Source: Tropicimonas sp. IMCC6043
Lineage (GTDB): Bacteria > Pseudomonadota > Alphaproteobacteria > Rhodobacterales > Rhodobacteraceae
Length of the DNA: 64,000 nt
Reading direction: 5' to 3'
NCBI RefSeq assembly: GCF_004146235.1
Contig: NZ_SELO01000001.1
Coordinates: forward strand, 124,001 to 188,000
In this document: piece by piece, positions 36,335 through 44,083 of the stretch
How the letters are laid out: every line of letters begins with the position of its first letter
How positions within the stretch are numbered: position 1 is the first letter of the stretch
Made by a program: the position numbers and the translations under genes
Notes under the pieces: generated by a model
Database searches by the model: none
The model's input: the letters and a program-made list of their open reading frames with translations, nothing else
What the model was told of the DNA's origin: nothing

Positions 36335-37039
36335 TCAGCCCGCAGCGACCTGGTTGTGCTTGCGTGCGATGAGGTCCTTTGCCGTCTCCACCGCCACGGC
36401 GGCGTCGCGGCAATAGGCGTCCGCTCCGATCGCCTTGCCGAACTCCTCGTTGAGCGGCGCGCCGCCCACCAGCACGATGTAATCGTTGCGGATGCCCTGC
36501 GCGACCATCGTGTCGATGACGACTTTCATGTAGGGCATCGTCGTCGTCAGCAGCGCCGACATGCCGACGATGTCCGCCTCTTCCTTCTGCGCCGTCTCGA
36601 TATAGGCCTCCACGGCATTGTTGATGCCGAGGTCGACGACATCGAAGCCCGCACCCTCCATCATCATGCCGACGAGGTTCTTGCCAATGTCGTGTATGTC
36701 GCCCTTGACGGTGCCGATCACCATCTTGCCCATCCGCGGCGCGCCGGTTTCCACGAGAAGCGGCTTGAGAATCGCCATCCCGCCCTTCATCGCGTTGGCC
36801 GCCAGGAGCACCTCCGGGACGAAGAGGATGCCATCGCGGAAATCGTTGCCGACGATGGTCATCCCCGCCACCAGTGCTTCGGTCAACACTTGGTAGGGTT
36901 CCCAACCGCGCTCCAGCAGGATGTTCACGCCTTCCTCGATCTCCTCCCGAAGCCCGTCATAGAGATCGTCATGCATCTGCTGCACGAGGTCCTCGGTCTC
37001 GAGTTCCGAAAGGATGATTTCGTCGTCTTCATCGGACAT
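36335..37039 (-). CDS. Corrinoid (B12-binding) methyl-carrier protein of split methionine synthase
   Basis: A 234-residue protein with a helical cap domain (about 15-95) and a Rossmann B12-binding domain (about 103-225). The base-off B12 motif DxHxxG is KGDIHDIGKN, with His116 as the cobalt ligand. Dimethylamine and methanol corrinoid proteins share the fold, but in Rhodobacteraceae this size and context fit the carrier part of a multi-protein MetH. The homocysteine methyltransferase lies 1.3 kb away on the same strand, beyond an opposing radical SAM gene. Confidence 0.85.
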   Translation of the reverse strand: MSDEDDEIILSELETEDLVQQMHDDLYDGLREEIEEGVNILLERGWEPYQVLTEALVAGMTIVGNDFRDGILFVPEVLLAANAMKGGMAILKPLLVETGAPRMGKMVIGTVKGDIHDIGKNLVGMMMEGAGFDVVDLGINNAVEAYIETAQKEEADIVGMSALLTTTMPYMKVVIDTMVAQGIRNDYIVLVGGAPLNEEFGKAIGADAYCRDAAVAVETAKDLIARKHNQVAAG

Positions 37040-37177
37040 GTCCGGACTCCAGGCAGGTCGGCGACCGCGCGCCGAGGCTTAGGTTCACGTATCCACGCAA
37101 GGCGGTGCGGGGACGCGACGATTTGCGACATGCGCCGTGTCGCAACCGACTCGCATACCGTCGAAGCATCGGCCCGC

Positions 37178-37213
37178 TTGCAGGGTGTTCTCATATTGTT
37201 CTATATTCGCGGA
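37178..37213 (+). promoter_or_regulatory. LexA-controlled promoter of the radical SAM gene
   Basis: A direct repeat GTTC-TCATATT-GTTC at 37187-37201 is an exact match to the alphaproteobacterial LexA box GTTC-N7-GTTC. It sits between a candidate -35 (TTGCAG, 37178-37183) and -10 (TATATT, 37202-37207) spaced 18 bp, an ideal position for repression. The predicted transcription start, about 7 bp after the -10, falls on the ATG at 37214, so the message is probably leaderless; no ribosome-binding site is visible. Confidence 0.8.
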
Positions 37214-38302
37214 ATGCCGCAAAGTGATCCGACCCACCTTCCGCCCGCCCGCCGCCGGGGCCGCGCCGCACTCTCCAACCGGCCGGGCCGGTTCGAACCG
37301 CATCAGCGGGAGGCGGTGGACGATGGCTGGGCGGAGGAGGAGGCTCTGCCGCCGCTCCGGACAGAGGTGTCGCAGGAAGCGCCGCGCCGGATCCTGACCC
37401 GGAACAGCTCGCCGGACATCGGCTTCGACCGGTCCATCAACCCGTATCGCGGCTGTGAGCACGGCTGCATCTATTGCTTCGCGCGGCCGACCCATGCCTT
37501 TCTCGGCCTCTCGCCGGGGCTCGATTTCGAAACCAGGCTCACCTGCAAGCCAACGGCCCCGGCGCTCTTGCGCAAGGAACTCGCCAATCCGCGCTATCGG
37601 CCCCTTCCCATCGCCTTCGGCACGAATACTGATGTCTACCAGCCGATCGAGGCCGAGCACCGCATCACGCGTGGCTGTTTCGAACTTCTGAGCGAGACCC
37701 GCCACCCGCTGACGATCACCACCAAGGGAACGCTGATCGAGCGCGATACCGACCTGCTCGGCGAAATGGGGCAGGCGGGGCTTGCCCATGCCGCGGTGTC
37801 GATCACCACGCTCGATCCGGCGCTCGCCCGGTCGATGGAGCCGCGCGTGCCGGGGCCGGCGCGGCGGCTTCGTGTGATCGAGCGGCTCGCGGCTGCGGGC
37901 GTGCCGGTGGGTGTCAGCATCGCGCCGCTGATCCCAGGGCTCACCGATCACGAGATCGAGCCGATCCTGGCCGCTGCCCGAGATGCCGGCGCGCGTCATG
38001 CCTCGATGATCCTGTTGCGCCTGCCGCTCGAGGTTGCGGGGCTGTTCCGGGAATGGCTGGAGACGGCGCGCCCGGAGCGGGCTGCCCGCGTCATGGCGCG
38101 CATTCGCGAAACCCGCGGCGGAGCGGACTATGATTCCGCCTACTTCAGCCGCCAGACGGGGCAGGGGACCTATGCCGAGATGCTGCAGCAACGCTTTCGT
38201 CTCTCCGTCAAGCGTCTTCGATATAATACGAGCGCACCGACCCTGCGCACCGACCTGTTCCGCAGGCCATCTCCCGACGGGGCCCAACTCTCTCTCTTCT
38301 GA
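37214..38302 (+). CDS. PA0069-type radical SAM protein (SplB-related)
   Basis: A 362-residue radical SAM protein related to spore photoproduct lyase and the PA0069 family. The cluster motif Cx3Cx2C is in NPYRGCEHGCIYCFARPTH (Cys81, Cys85, Cys88). Further conserved stretches are IAFGTNTDVYQPIE, TTKGTLIERD and VSIAPLIPGLTDHEIEPIL. The reaction is not known for this family. The start is chosen because it lies just after a LexA-box promoter; the frame stays open far upstream through the corrinoid gene's antisense. SOS control would suggest a role in DNA damage. Confidence 0.88.
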   Translation: MPQSDPTHLPPARRRGRAALSNRPGRFEPHQREAVDDGWAEEEALPPLRTEVSQEAPRRILTRNSSPDIGFDRSINPYRGCEHGCIYCFARPTHAFLGLSPGLDFETRLTCKPTAPALLRKELANPRYRPLPIAFGTNTDVYQPIEAEHRITRGCFELLSETRHPLTITTKGTLIERDTDLLGEMGQAGLAHAAVSITTLDPALARSMEPRVPGPARRLRVIERLAAAGVPVGVSIAPLIPGLTDHEIEPILAAARDAGARHASMILLRLPLEVAGLFREWLETARPERAARVMARIRETRGGADYDSAYFSRQTGQGTYAEMLQQRFRLSVKRLRYNTSAPTLRTDLFRRPSPDGAQLSLF

Positions 38303-38328
38303 CATCGCCGCGCCCCGTTTCCGGAGTC

Positions 38329-39339
38329 TCAGCCGCGCCGGCGGCGCCGCGGGCGTCCCTCGGGCGCATCGTCGCCCGTGCCGTCGCTGGCCGAGGAAAA
38401 GCCGCCGAGCTTCGAGACGATTTCTTCGAGCGTGGGGCGCGGTCCGGGCGCACGGGTTTCGAGCGCCTCGCGCATGGCCCTGAGATGGTCCGGCGTTGTG
38501 CCGCAGCAGCCGCCGATGATCTTTGCGCCGGCGTCGCGCGCCATCACGGCATATTCCGCCATCAGCTCCGGCGTGCCGTCGTAATGGATATGGCCGCCCT
38601 CGAATTTGGGGATGCCCGCGTTGCCCTTCGCGACGACCGGGATCTCCGGCCCCTGCGCCACGAAGCCGAGAACGGTGCGCATCAGGTCTGATGAGCCGAC
38701 ACCGCAATTGGCGCCGAAGGCGAGCGGCTTGTGGTCGAGCTTGTCGACCAGCCCCACCATGTCGGCCGAGGTCAGGCCCATCATCGTTCGGCCGGCGGTA
38801 TCGAAGGACATCGTGCCGACCCAGGGCATGCCGGCCAGCCGCGCGGCCTCCGCGGCGGCCCTGTATTCCTCGGGCGCCGAGATCGTCTCGACCCAGAGCA
38901 CGTCGGCGCCGCCCTCCTTCAGCCCGTCTGCCTGCTCGTGGAACATCTCGACGGCCAGTTCATGGGTGAGCGGTCCCATCGGCGCCATGATCTCGCCCGT
39001 GGGGCCCATCGAGCCGGCGACCACGATGGTCCGCTCCTCGCGGTCGGAGACCTCGCGGCCAAGCTCGGCGGCGATGCGGTTCAGCTCGCGCACCCGAGAC
39101 TGCGCGTCATGCAGCTTGAGCCGCGCCGCGTTTCCGCCGAAGGAATTGGTGAGGAAGATGTCGCTGCCCGCCTCGACCGGCCCGCGGTAGAGCGCGAGGA
39201 TCCGGTCCGGGTGATCGGCGTTCCAGAGCTCCGGGGCGTCGCCCGACTGCAACCCCATGTTGAACAGGGTCGTGCCGGTGGCACCGTCGGCCATCAGCCA
39301 GTCGGTCTGGGAAAGCAGGCGGGAAAGGGCGTCACTCAT
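38329..39339 (-). CDS. bmt: Homocysteine S-methyltransferase component (betaine--homocysteine/MetH-type)
   Basis: A 336-residue Zn-dependent homocysteine methyltransferase. The zinc cysteines are in FGANCGVGSSD and IIGGCCGTTPDHLRAMREAL. The N-terminus LMADGATGTTLFNMGLQSG is the usual start of the barrel. Such proteins are annotated betaine--homocysteine methyltransferase, but in Rhodobacteraceae they also act as the homocysteine-binding module of a split MetH, receiving the methyl group from a corrinoid protein. The corrinoid gene close by favours the second view; the bet genes elsewhere in the window keep the first open. Confidence 0.85.
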   Translation of the reverse strand: MSDALSRLLSQTDWLMADGATGTTLFNMGLQSGDAPELWNADHPDRILALYRGPVEAGSDIFLTNSFGGNAARLKLHDAQSRVRELNRIAAELGREVSDREERTIVVAGSMGPTGEIMAPMGPLTHELAVEMFHEQADGLKEGGADVLWVETISAPEEYRAAAEAARLAGMPWVGTMSFDTAGRTMMGLTSADMVGLVDKLDHKPLAFGANCGVGSSDLMRTVLGFVAQGPEIPVVAKGNAGIPKFEGGHIHYDGTPELMAEYAVMARDAGAKIIGGCCGTTPDHLRAMREALETRAPGPRPTLEEIVSKLGGFSSASDGTGDDAPEGRPRRRRRG

Positions 39340-39510
39340 GGCTCGGGTCCGGACTTATCTCGTGCCACGCGGAACGCGCGGCCTCACGCCGGCCTCTTGT
39401 CACGATCCGGCGCGAGAGGCAAATCGAATGCCGTCATGATCTTCATGAGTCGAACGCCGCGACCCGCCCGCCGGAGCGGATCTGCCGGTCTTCGTCGAGG
39501 GACTATCGCC

Positions 39511-39840
39511 TTACAGCACCGAGCGCAGCTCGCCGCGTGCAGCCTTCTCGCGTGCCTCGGCCAGGAACTCGCCCATCAGCTGCCGCACCCGCGCTTCTGG
39601 GCGCAGGTCGCCCAGATCGGCGAGGAGCTTCTTGATCACCGCCGCCTCGCCGCCCGCCTCGAGGTCGATACGGATGATGTCCTTGGCATAGCGCACCGCC
39701 TCCTCGGCGGACATGCCCATGAGCGCGGCGGCCCAGAAAGCGATATGCTTGTTCCGGGAGGCCTGGGCCAGAAACTCCAGCTCCGCATCATGCACGAATT
39801 TCGCCTCGTAGGCGGCTTCGCGATCGTCAAAGGTCGTCAT
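39511..39840 (-). CDS. F1F0-ATPase inhibitor subunit zeta (DUF1476)
   Basis: A 109-residue all-helical protein opening MTTFDDREAAYEAKFVHDAE, the hallmark of the DUF1476/zeta family. In Paracoccus zeta binds F1 and blocks ATP hydrolysis through its N-terminal segment. ATP synthase genes are not in the window, which is usual for this subunit. A 170-bp spacer separates it from the methyltransferase gene. Confidence 0.88.
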   Translation of the reverse strand: MTTFDDREAAYEAKFVHDAELEFLAQASRNKHIAFWAAALMGMSAEEAVRYAKDIIRIDLEAGGEAAVIKKLLADLGDLRPEARVRQLMGEFLAEAREKAARGELRSVL

Positions 39841-39947
39841 GGATACGGTCTCCCCTCCGCGTTTGCCGTTCGAATCTTATGTATGGGTTTGGCACGATCT
39901 TGCCTAGTGCGACCTGCGGCCCCGCTAGGTGTAGTTGCACCGGGCGG

Positions 39948-41054
39948 TCACCCGCCACGTCCGAAGAGCTCGGTCAGCCGCCGCACAGCCGCCCGTTTCA
40001 CCGCGTCGCTGCGGTGTCCGACGTCGATGACGCGCTGCGCCTCTTCCAGCGCGCCGTCGATATCGCCGCCCAACAGTTGTTCAGTCAGTGCGTCGAGCCA
40101 GGCGACCTGTTCCTCTGGTGGCAGTGCCGCCTCCACGGCGGCGACCAGAAGGCCCGTCACCTCCTCTTCCCAGGACGGGTCGAAACCGGACGTGTCCAAC
40201 TCCGGCTCGGTCTCGACCACCGCCGCGGGCGCCTCGAAGGGCTCGCCTGGCTGCGCAACCGGGCGCGGAGCGCCGGCGCGCTTCTGCTCGGCGATCACGG
40301 ATCGGACCTCCGAGAGCGGTAGCCCGGCAGGGTCGTCCGAAAGCTCGAGCACCACTGCCTCGAACCCCTCGCCCTGCTCGAAGAGCATTTCCGGGTCGAT
40401 GCCGAGCGCCTCGATGATGATCGCCTGGCGTACCGGCGTCATGATGTCCGATTTCGGCGTCCCCGGCGGCGACATCGCGTCGGTTTCGAGCGGATGTGTC
40501 ATGCCGCTGTCGGTGGCGTGCCAGTCTGCCTCGGGAGCGGTTCCGTTCATGCTGACGGATTCGGCGCGCCGCGTGGCGCGCCCGTCCCGATACACGTGAA
40601 AGGCGAAATGTGCGCCCGGATGCAGCGAGCCGGAGTGCCGGAAATAAAAGATCTCGTCACCGCCGAGGGCTGCGCTCAACGCTTCGCAGAACCGCGAGGT
40701 TGACGCGTCCGCCTCGCGAAACTCGATCAGGGTCAGCCCGGCGACGCCGAGCGGACCGGAGAGGCGGACCGGGCTCGCGGCGCCGCAGCCGGATTGGTCG
40801 GCCAGGAGGGTGCGGGCCAGCGGCGGCTCGGGCAGGGTTCCCGCCGGTTGCAGCCGCAGCGCATTGCGGCGTGCGTCGCGCCCCCCGTCCTTGCCGCGTC
40901 CGAACAGGCGCCCGATCAGGCCGCCCCGGCGCGGAGCGTCCGGCGCGGATTCGCCCGCAGAAAGGCTTGCGCGGGATCGCCCGATCGCCTCGGCCAGATC
41001 GGCCGGCGGCCGGGCCACCAACGCGAAATCGATGAGGGCAAAATCCTCTGTCAT
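39948..41054 (-). CDS. Conserved-looking protein of unknown function
   Basis: A 368-residue protein I do not recognise. It opens MTEDFALIDFALVARPPADL, has a basic patch (GLIGRLFGRGKDGGRDARRN, about 45-64), then a compact region with EIFYFRHSGSLHPGAHFAFH and VYRDGRATRRAESVSMNG, and an acidic C-terminal helical part ending AVRRLTELFGRGG. No signal peptide or membrane helix is seen. Codon use looks native. The start is preferred over farther upstream ATGs that run into the purC promoter region. It faces purC across about 190 bp. Confidence 0.72.
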   Translation of the reverse strand: MTEDFALIDFALVARPPADLAEAIGRSRASLSAGESAPDAPRRGGLIGRLFGRGKDGGRDARRNALRLQPAGTLPEPPLARTLLADQSGCGAASPVRLSGPLGVAGLTLIEFREADASTSRFCEALSAALGGDEIFYFRHSGSLHPGAHFAFHVYRDGRATRRAESVSMNGTAPEADWHATDSGMTHPLETDAMSPPGTPKSDIMTPVRQAIIIEALGIDPEMLFEQGEGFEAVVLELSDDPAGLPLSEVRSVIAEQKRAGAPRPVAQPGEPFEAPAAVVETEPELDTSGFDPSWEEEVTGLLVAAVEAALPPEEQVAWLDALTEQLLGGDIDGALEEAQRVIDVGHRSDAVKRAAVRRLTELFGRGG

Positions 41055-41247
41055 CGCTGCTCGTCTCCCCATGGGAAGGTGCGCTGTACCGCGCCCGCGT
41101 CCCGGCCACAAGGTCCGCCACGCCGACGGGAGTGTCAACCGCGCGGGCCGCACCGGGCGGCGCGCTTGCCGACGCGTCGCCCATGGATTATAGGGCATCC
41201 AAAGCCGGCCCCGGGAGATCCCCCGAATGGGCCGCCGAAAGGATCTC

Positions 41248-42009
41248 ATGGCACGTCGCAAGAAGATATACGAAGGCAAGGCGAAGATTCTCTACGAAGG
41301 CCCCGAGCCGGGGACGATCGTCCAGTATTTCAAGGACGACGCCACCGCGTTCAATGCCGAGAAACGGGACGTCATCGAGGGCAAGGGGGTACTCAACAAC
41401 CGTTTGTCCGAGTATTTCATGTCGGGCCTGAACGATATCGGCGTTCCGACGCACTTCATCAAGCGCATCAACATGCGGGAGCAACTTGTTCGGTCTGTTG
41501 AGATAATTCCGCTTGAGGTGGTCGTCCGCAACACTGCCGCCGGCTCGATCTCGAAGCGGCTCGGCATCGCCGAGGGAACCGCTTTGCCGCGCCCGATCGT
41601 CGAGTTCTACTACAAGGACGACGCGCTCGGCGACCCGATGGTCTCGGAGGAACACATCATCGCCTTCGGCTGGGCCAGCCAGCAGGACATGGACGACATG
41701 GTGGCGCTGGCGCTTCGGGTGAACGACTTCCTGTCGGGGATTATGATGGGCGTCGGCATCAAGCTGGTGGACTTCAAGATCGAGATCGGACGAATCTGGG
41801 AGGGCGATTTCATGCGCCTCGTCGTCGCCGACGAGATCTCCCCGGATTGCTGCCGGCTCTGGGACGCGAAGACCGGCCAGAAGCTCGACAAGGACGTGTT
41901 CCGGCGCGACCTCGGCAATCTCGCGGACGCCTACACGGAGGTCGCCCGCCGACTTGGCGTGCTTCCCGAGAACAACGTTCCGCGCGGGAAGCCCACGCTG
42001 ATCAATTGA
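41248..42009 (+). CDS. purC: Phosphoribosylaminoimidazole-succinocarboxamide synthase
   Basis: A 253-residue SAICAR synthetase of purine biosynthesis. Motifs: [15 protein letters not shown] at the N-terminus, [37 protein letters not shown] and [20 protein letters not shown]. The ribosome-binding site GAAAGGATCTC fixes the start. purS follows 62 bp on. Alphaproteobacteria carry this first of often two PurC homologues. Confidence 0.96.
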   Translation: MARRKKIYEGKAKILYEGPEPGTIVQYFKDDATAFNAEKRDVIEGKGVLNNRLSEYFMSGLNDIGVPTHFIKRINMREQLVRSVEIIPLEVVVRNTAAGSISKRLGIAEGTALPRPIVEFYYKDDALGDPMVSEEHIIAFGWASQQDMDDMVALALRVNDFLSGIMMGVGIKLVDFKIEIGRIWEGDFMRLVVADEISPDCCRLWDAKTGQKLDKDVFRRDLGNLADAYTEVARRLGVLPENNVPRGKPTLIN

Positions 42010-42071
42010 AAGCGACAGCCCTTGCGCCTGATTCAGGGCGGTGTGGGCAAACGAGTGAAGGACAGTCGACG

Positions 42072-42311
42072 ATGAAGGCCAAGGTGACGGTGATGCTGAA
42101 GCAGGGCGTGCTCGACCCGCAGGGCGAGGCCGTGAAATCCGCGCTCGGCAACCTGGGCTTCGGAGGTGTCGAGGCGGTCCGGCAGGGCAAGGTGATCGAA
42201 TTGGACCTCGCCGAGACCGACGCGACCGCCGCGGAGAAGGCGGTAACCGAGATGTGCGAGAAGCTGCTCGCGAACACCGTGATCGAAAGTTACCGCGTCG
42301 AGATCGGCTGA
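42072..42311 (+). CDS. purS: Phosphoribosylformylglycinamidine synthase subunit PurS
   Basis: A 79-residue structural subunit of the three-part FGAM synthase (PurL, PurQ, PurS). It opens MKAKVTVMLKQGVLDPQGEA and contains VEAVRQGKVIELDL, both diagnostic. Its stop overlaps the next ATG by one base (TGATG), coupling it to an alcohol dehydrogenase rather than directly to purQ. Confidence 0.95.
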   Translation: MKAKVTVMLKQGVLDPQGEAVKSALGNLGFGGVEAVRQGKVIELDLAETDATAAEKAVTEMCEKLLANTVIESYRVEIG

Positions 42312-43351
42312 TGCGGGCGGCCACGCTTACGGGCTACCGCGTGCCGCTCGAGATCGGTGCGCGCCCGGACCCGACACGGCCCGAGGGCGGTGTCGTGCTC
42401 AAGGTCCTCGCCTGTGGCATCTGCCGGTCCGACTGGCATGTCTGGACCGGCGCGGACCCTGTGACGCTACCGCAGATCCCCGGCCACGAATATTGCGGCG
42501 AGGTGGTCGCCGTGGGGCGCGGCGTGTCGCGCTGGAAGGTGGGTGACCGGGTGATCGCGCCCTTCATCCTCGCCTGCGGCCATTGCCCGGCCTGTTCGAG
42601 CGGCCGGCAGACGATCTGCCCCGACCAGGCGCTGCCGGGCTTCACCCGGGATGGCGCCTATGCGGAACTGATCGCGGTGCCCTTTGCCGACACCAACCTC
42701 ACTGCCCTGCCACCCTGGATGGAACCGGCGCTCGCCGCTGCCATGGGATGCCGTGTCACCACCGCCTGGCATGCGCTCACCGGCCGCGCCGCGCTGGCGC
42801 CCGGCGAGTGGCTGGCGGTCTTCGGCACCGGCGGGGTCGGGCTATCGGCGGCACTGCTGGGCCGCGCGCTCGGGGCACGCGTTGTGGTCGTCGACGTGGT
42901 GCAGGAAAAGCTCGATCATGCCGTGGCGCTCGGTGCCGAGGCGGGGATCAACGCCGCGACCACCGATGCCGCCGCCGCGGTGCGCGAGCTGACGGGGGGC
43001 GGCGCGGACGTGGCCATCGAGGCGCTCGGGGTTGAGGAAACAACCGTAAGCGCCATGAATTCCCTTGGGAAAATGGGTCGGATGGTGCAGGTTGGCATGC
43101 CCGCCGGCGCGCATGCGACGATGACCCTGCCGATGGCGGTTCTCTACTCGGGACAGCTCACGCTCGTCGGAACAAGGGGCATGCCGGCCTGGCGCTACCC
43201 GAGCCTTCTGAGCCTGCTCGAGGCGTCGGGGCTCGACCTCGCTCCGCTCGTGTCCCGCCGCGTCCGGCTCTCGGACGCCTCTGCCGAACTTGCCGCCTTC
43301 GACGGGCCGACCCCTCCCGGTGTCGCCGTCATCACCGATTTTGCGAACTGA
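42311..43351 (+). CDS. Zinc-dependent alcohol dehydrogenase inserted in pur cluster
   Basis: A 346-residue medium-chain dehydrogenase. Catalytic zinc ligands: Cys in [13 protein letters not shown] and GHEYCGE; structural zinc cysteines: [16 protein letters not shown]. The cofactor loop is [18 protein letters not shown]. The substrate is not readable. The gene lies between purS and purQ, overlapping purS by one base and preceding purQ by 11 bp, so it is on the same transcript although it has no known step in purine synthesis. Confidence 0.9.
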   Translation: MRAATLTGYRVPLEIGARPDPTRPEGGVVLKVLACGICRSDWHVWTGADPVTLPQIPGHEYCGEVVAVGRGVSRWKVGDRVIAPFILACGHCPACSSGRQTICPDQALPGFTRDGAYAELIAVPFADTNLTALPPWMEPALAAAMGCRVTTAWHALTGRAALAPGEWLAVFGTGGVGLSAALLGRALGARVVVVDVVQEKLDHAVALGAEAGINAATTDAAAAVRELTGGGADVAIEALGVEETTVSAMNSLGKMGRMVQVGMPAGAHATMTLPMAVLYSGQLTLVGTRGMPAWRYPSLLSLLEASGLDLAPLVSRRVRLSDASAELAAFDGPTPPGVAVITDFAN

Positions 43352-43362
43352 GGAGCCCGCCC

Positions 43363-44031
43363 ATGCGCGCCGCCGTCGTCACCTTCCCCGGATCCAACTG
43401 CGACCGTGACCTCGCGGTCGCCTTCGAGGCGGCCGGCTTCGAGGTGCATCGGGTCTGGCACCGCGACACCGAATTGCCGCAGGGGCTCGACGTCATCGGC
43501 CTGCCGGGCGGCTTCTCCTTCGGGGACTACCTGCGCTGCGGCGCGATCGCCGGCAATGCGCCGATCTGCCGGGAAGTTGCGGCCTTCGCCGGCCGCGGCG
43601 GCCACGTCCTGGGGATCTGCAACGGCTTCCAGGTGCTGACCGAGACCGGCCTTCTGCCGGGCGCGCTGATGCGCAACGCCAACCTGCATTTCATCTGCAA
43701 GCCCGTGCGCCTGCGGGTCGAAAGCGACGAGTCGCCCTACACAGGCGCCTATGGGAAGGGGGCCGAGATCACGATTCCGATCGCCCATCACGACGGCAAT
43801 TTCCAGGCCGATGCGGAGACCCTCGCGCGTCTCGAAGGCGAGGGCCGCGTTGCCTTCCGCTATGTCGACAACCCCAATGGCTCGGCGGCGGACATTGCCG
43901 GGATCTTCTCCGAGAACCGCCGCGTGCTTGGAATGATGCCGCATCCGGAACGCGCCATCGACCCGGTGCATGGCGGCACCGACGGGTCCGCGCTCTTCCG
44001 CGGCCTTGCCGACGCGTTCGTCGCGGCCTGA
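43363..44031 (+). CDS. purQ: Phosphoribosylformylglycinamidine synthase subunit PurQ
   Basis: A 222-residue glutaminase subunit of FGAM synthase. The nucleophile Cys is in [20 protein letters not shown] and the His-Glu pair in [31 protein letters not shown] at the N-terminus and [16 protein letters not shown] complete the identification. It passes ammonia to PurL, which is not in this window. GAGGAGCCCGCCC precedes the start. Confidence 0.96.
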   Translation: MRAAVVTFPGSNCDRDLAVAFEAAGFEVHRVWHRDTELPQGLDVIGLPGGFSFGDYLRCGAIAGNAPICREVAAFAGRGGHVLGICNGFQVLTETGLLPGALMRNANLHFICKPVRLRVESDESPYTGAYGKGAEITIPIAHHDGNFQADAETLARLEGEGRVAFRYVDNPNGSAADIAGIFSENRRVLGMMPHPERAIDPVHGGTDGSALFRGLADAFVAA

Positions 44032-44083
44032 CCCGCTTCGCTTTCGGCTTGGGTTCCGGACGCGGCTCGCCTAGGATTTGAGC

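Noticed and set aside
36251-37213. Long plus-strand frame joining upstream of the radical SAM protein
   Set aside because: It is antisense to the corrinoid gene; the LexA promoter and family-typical N-terminus place the start at 37214.
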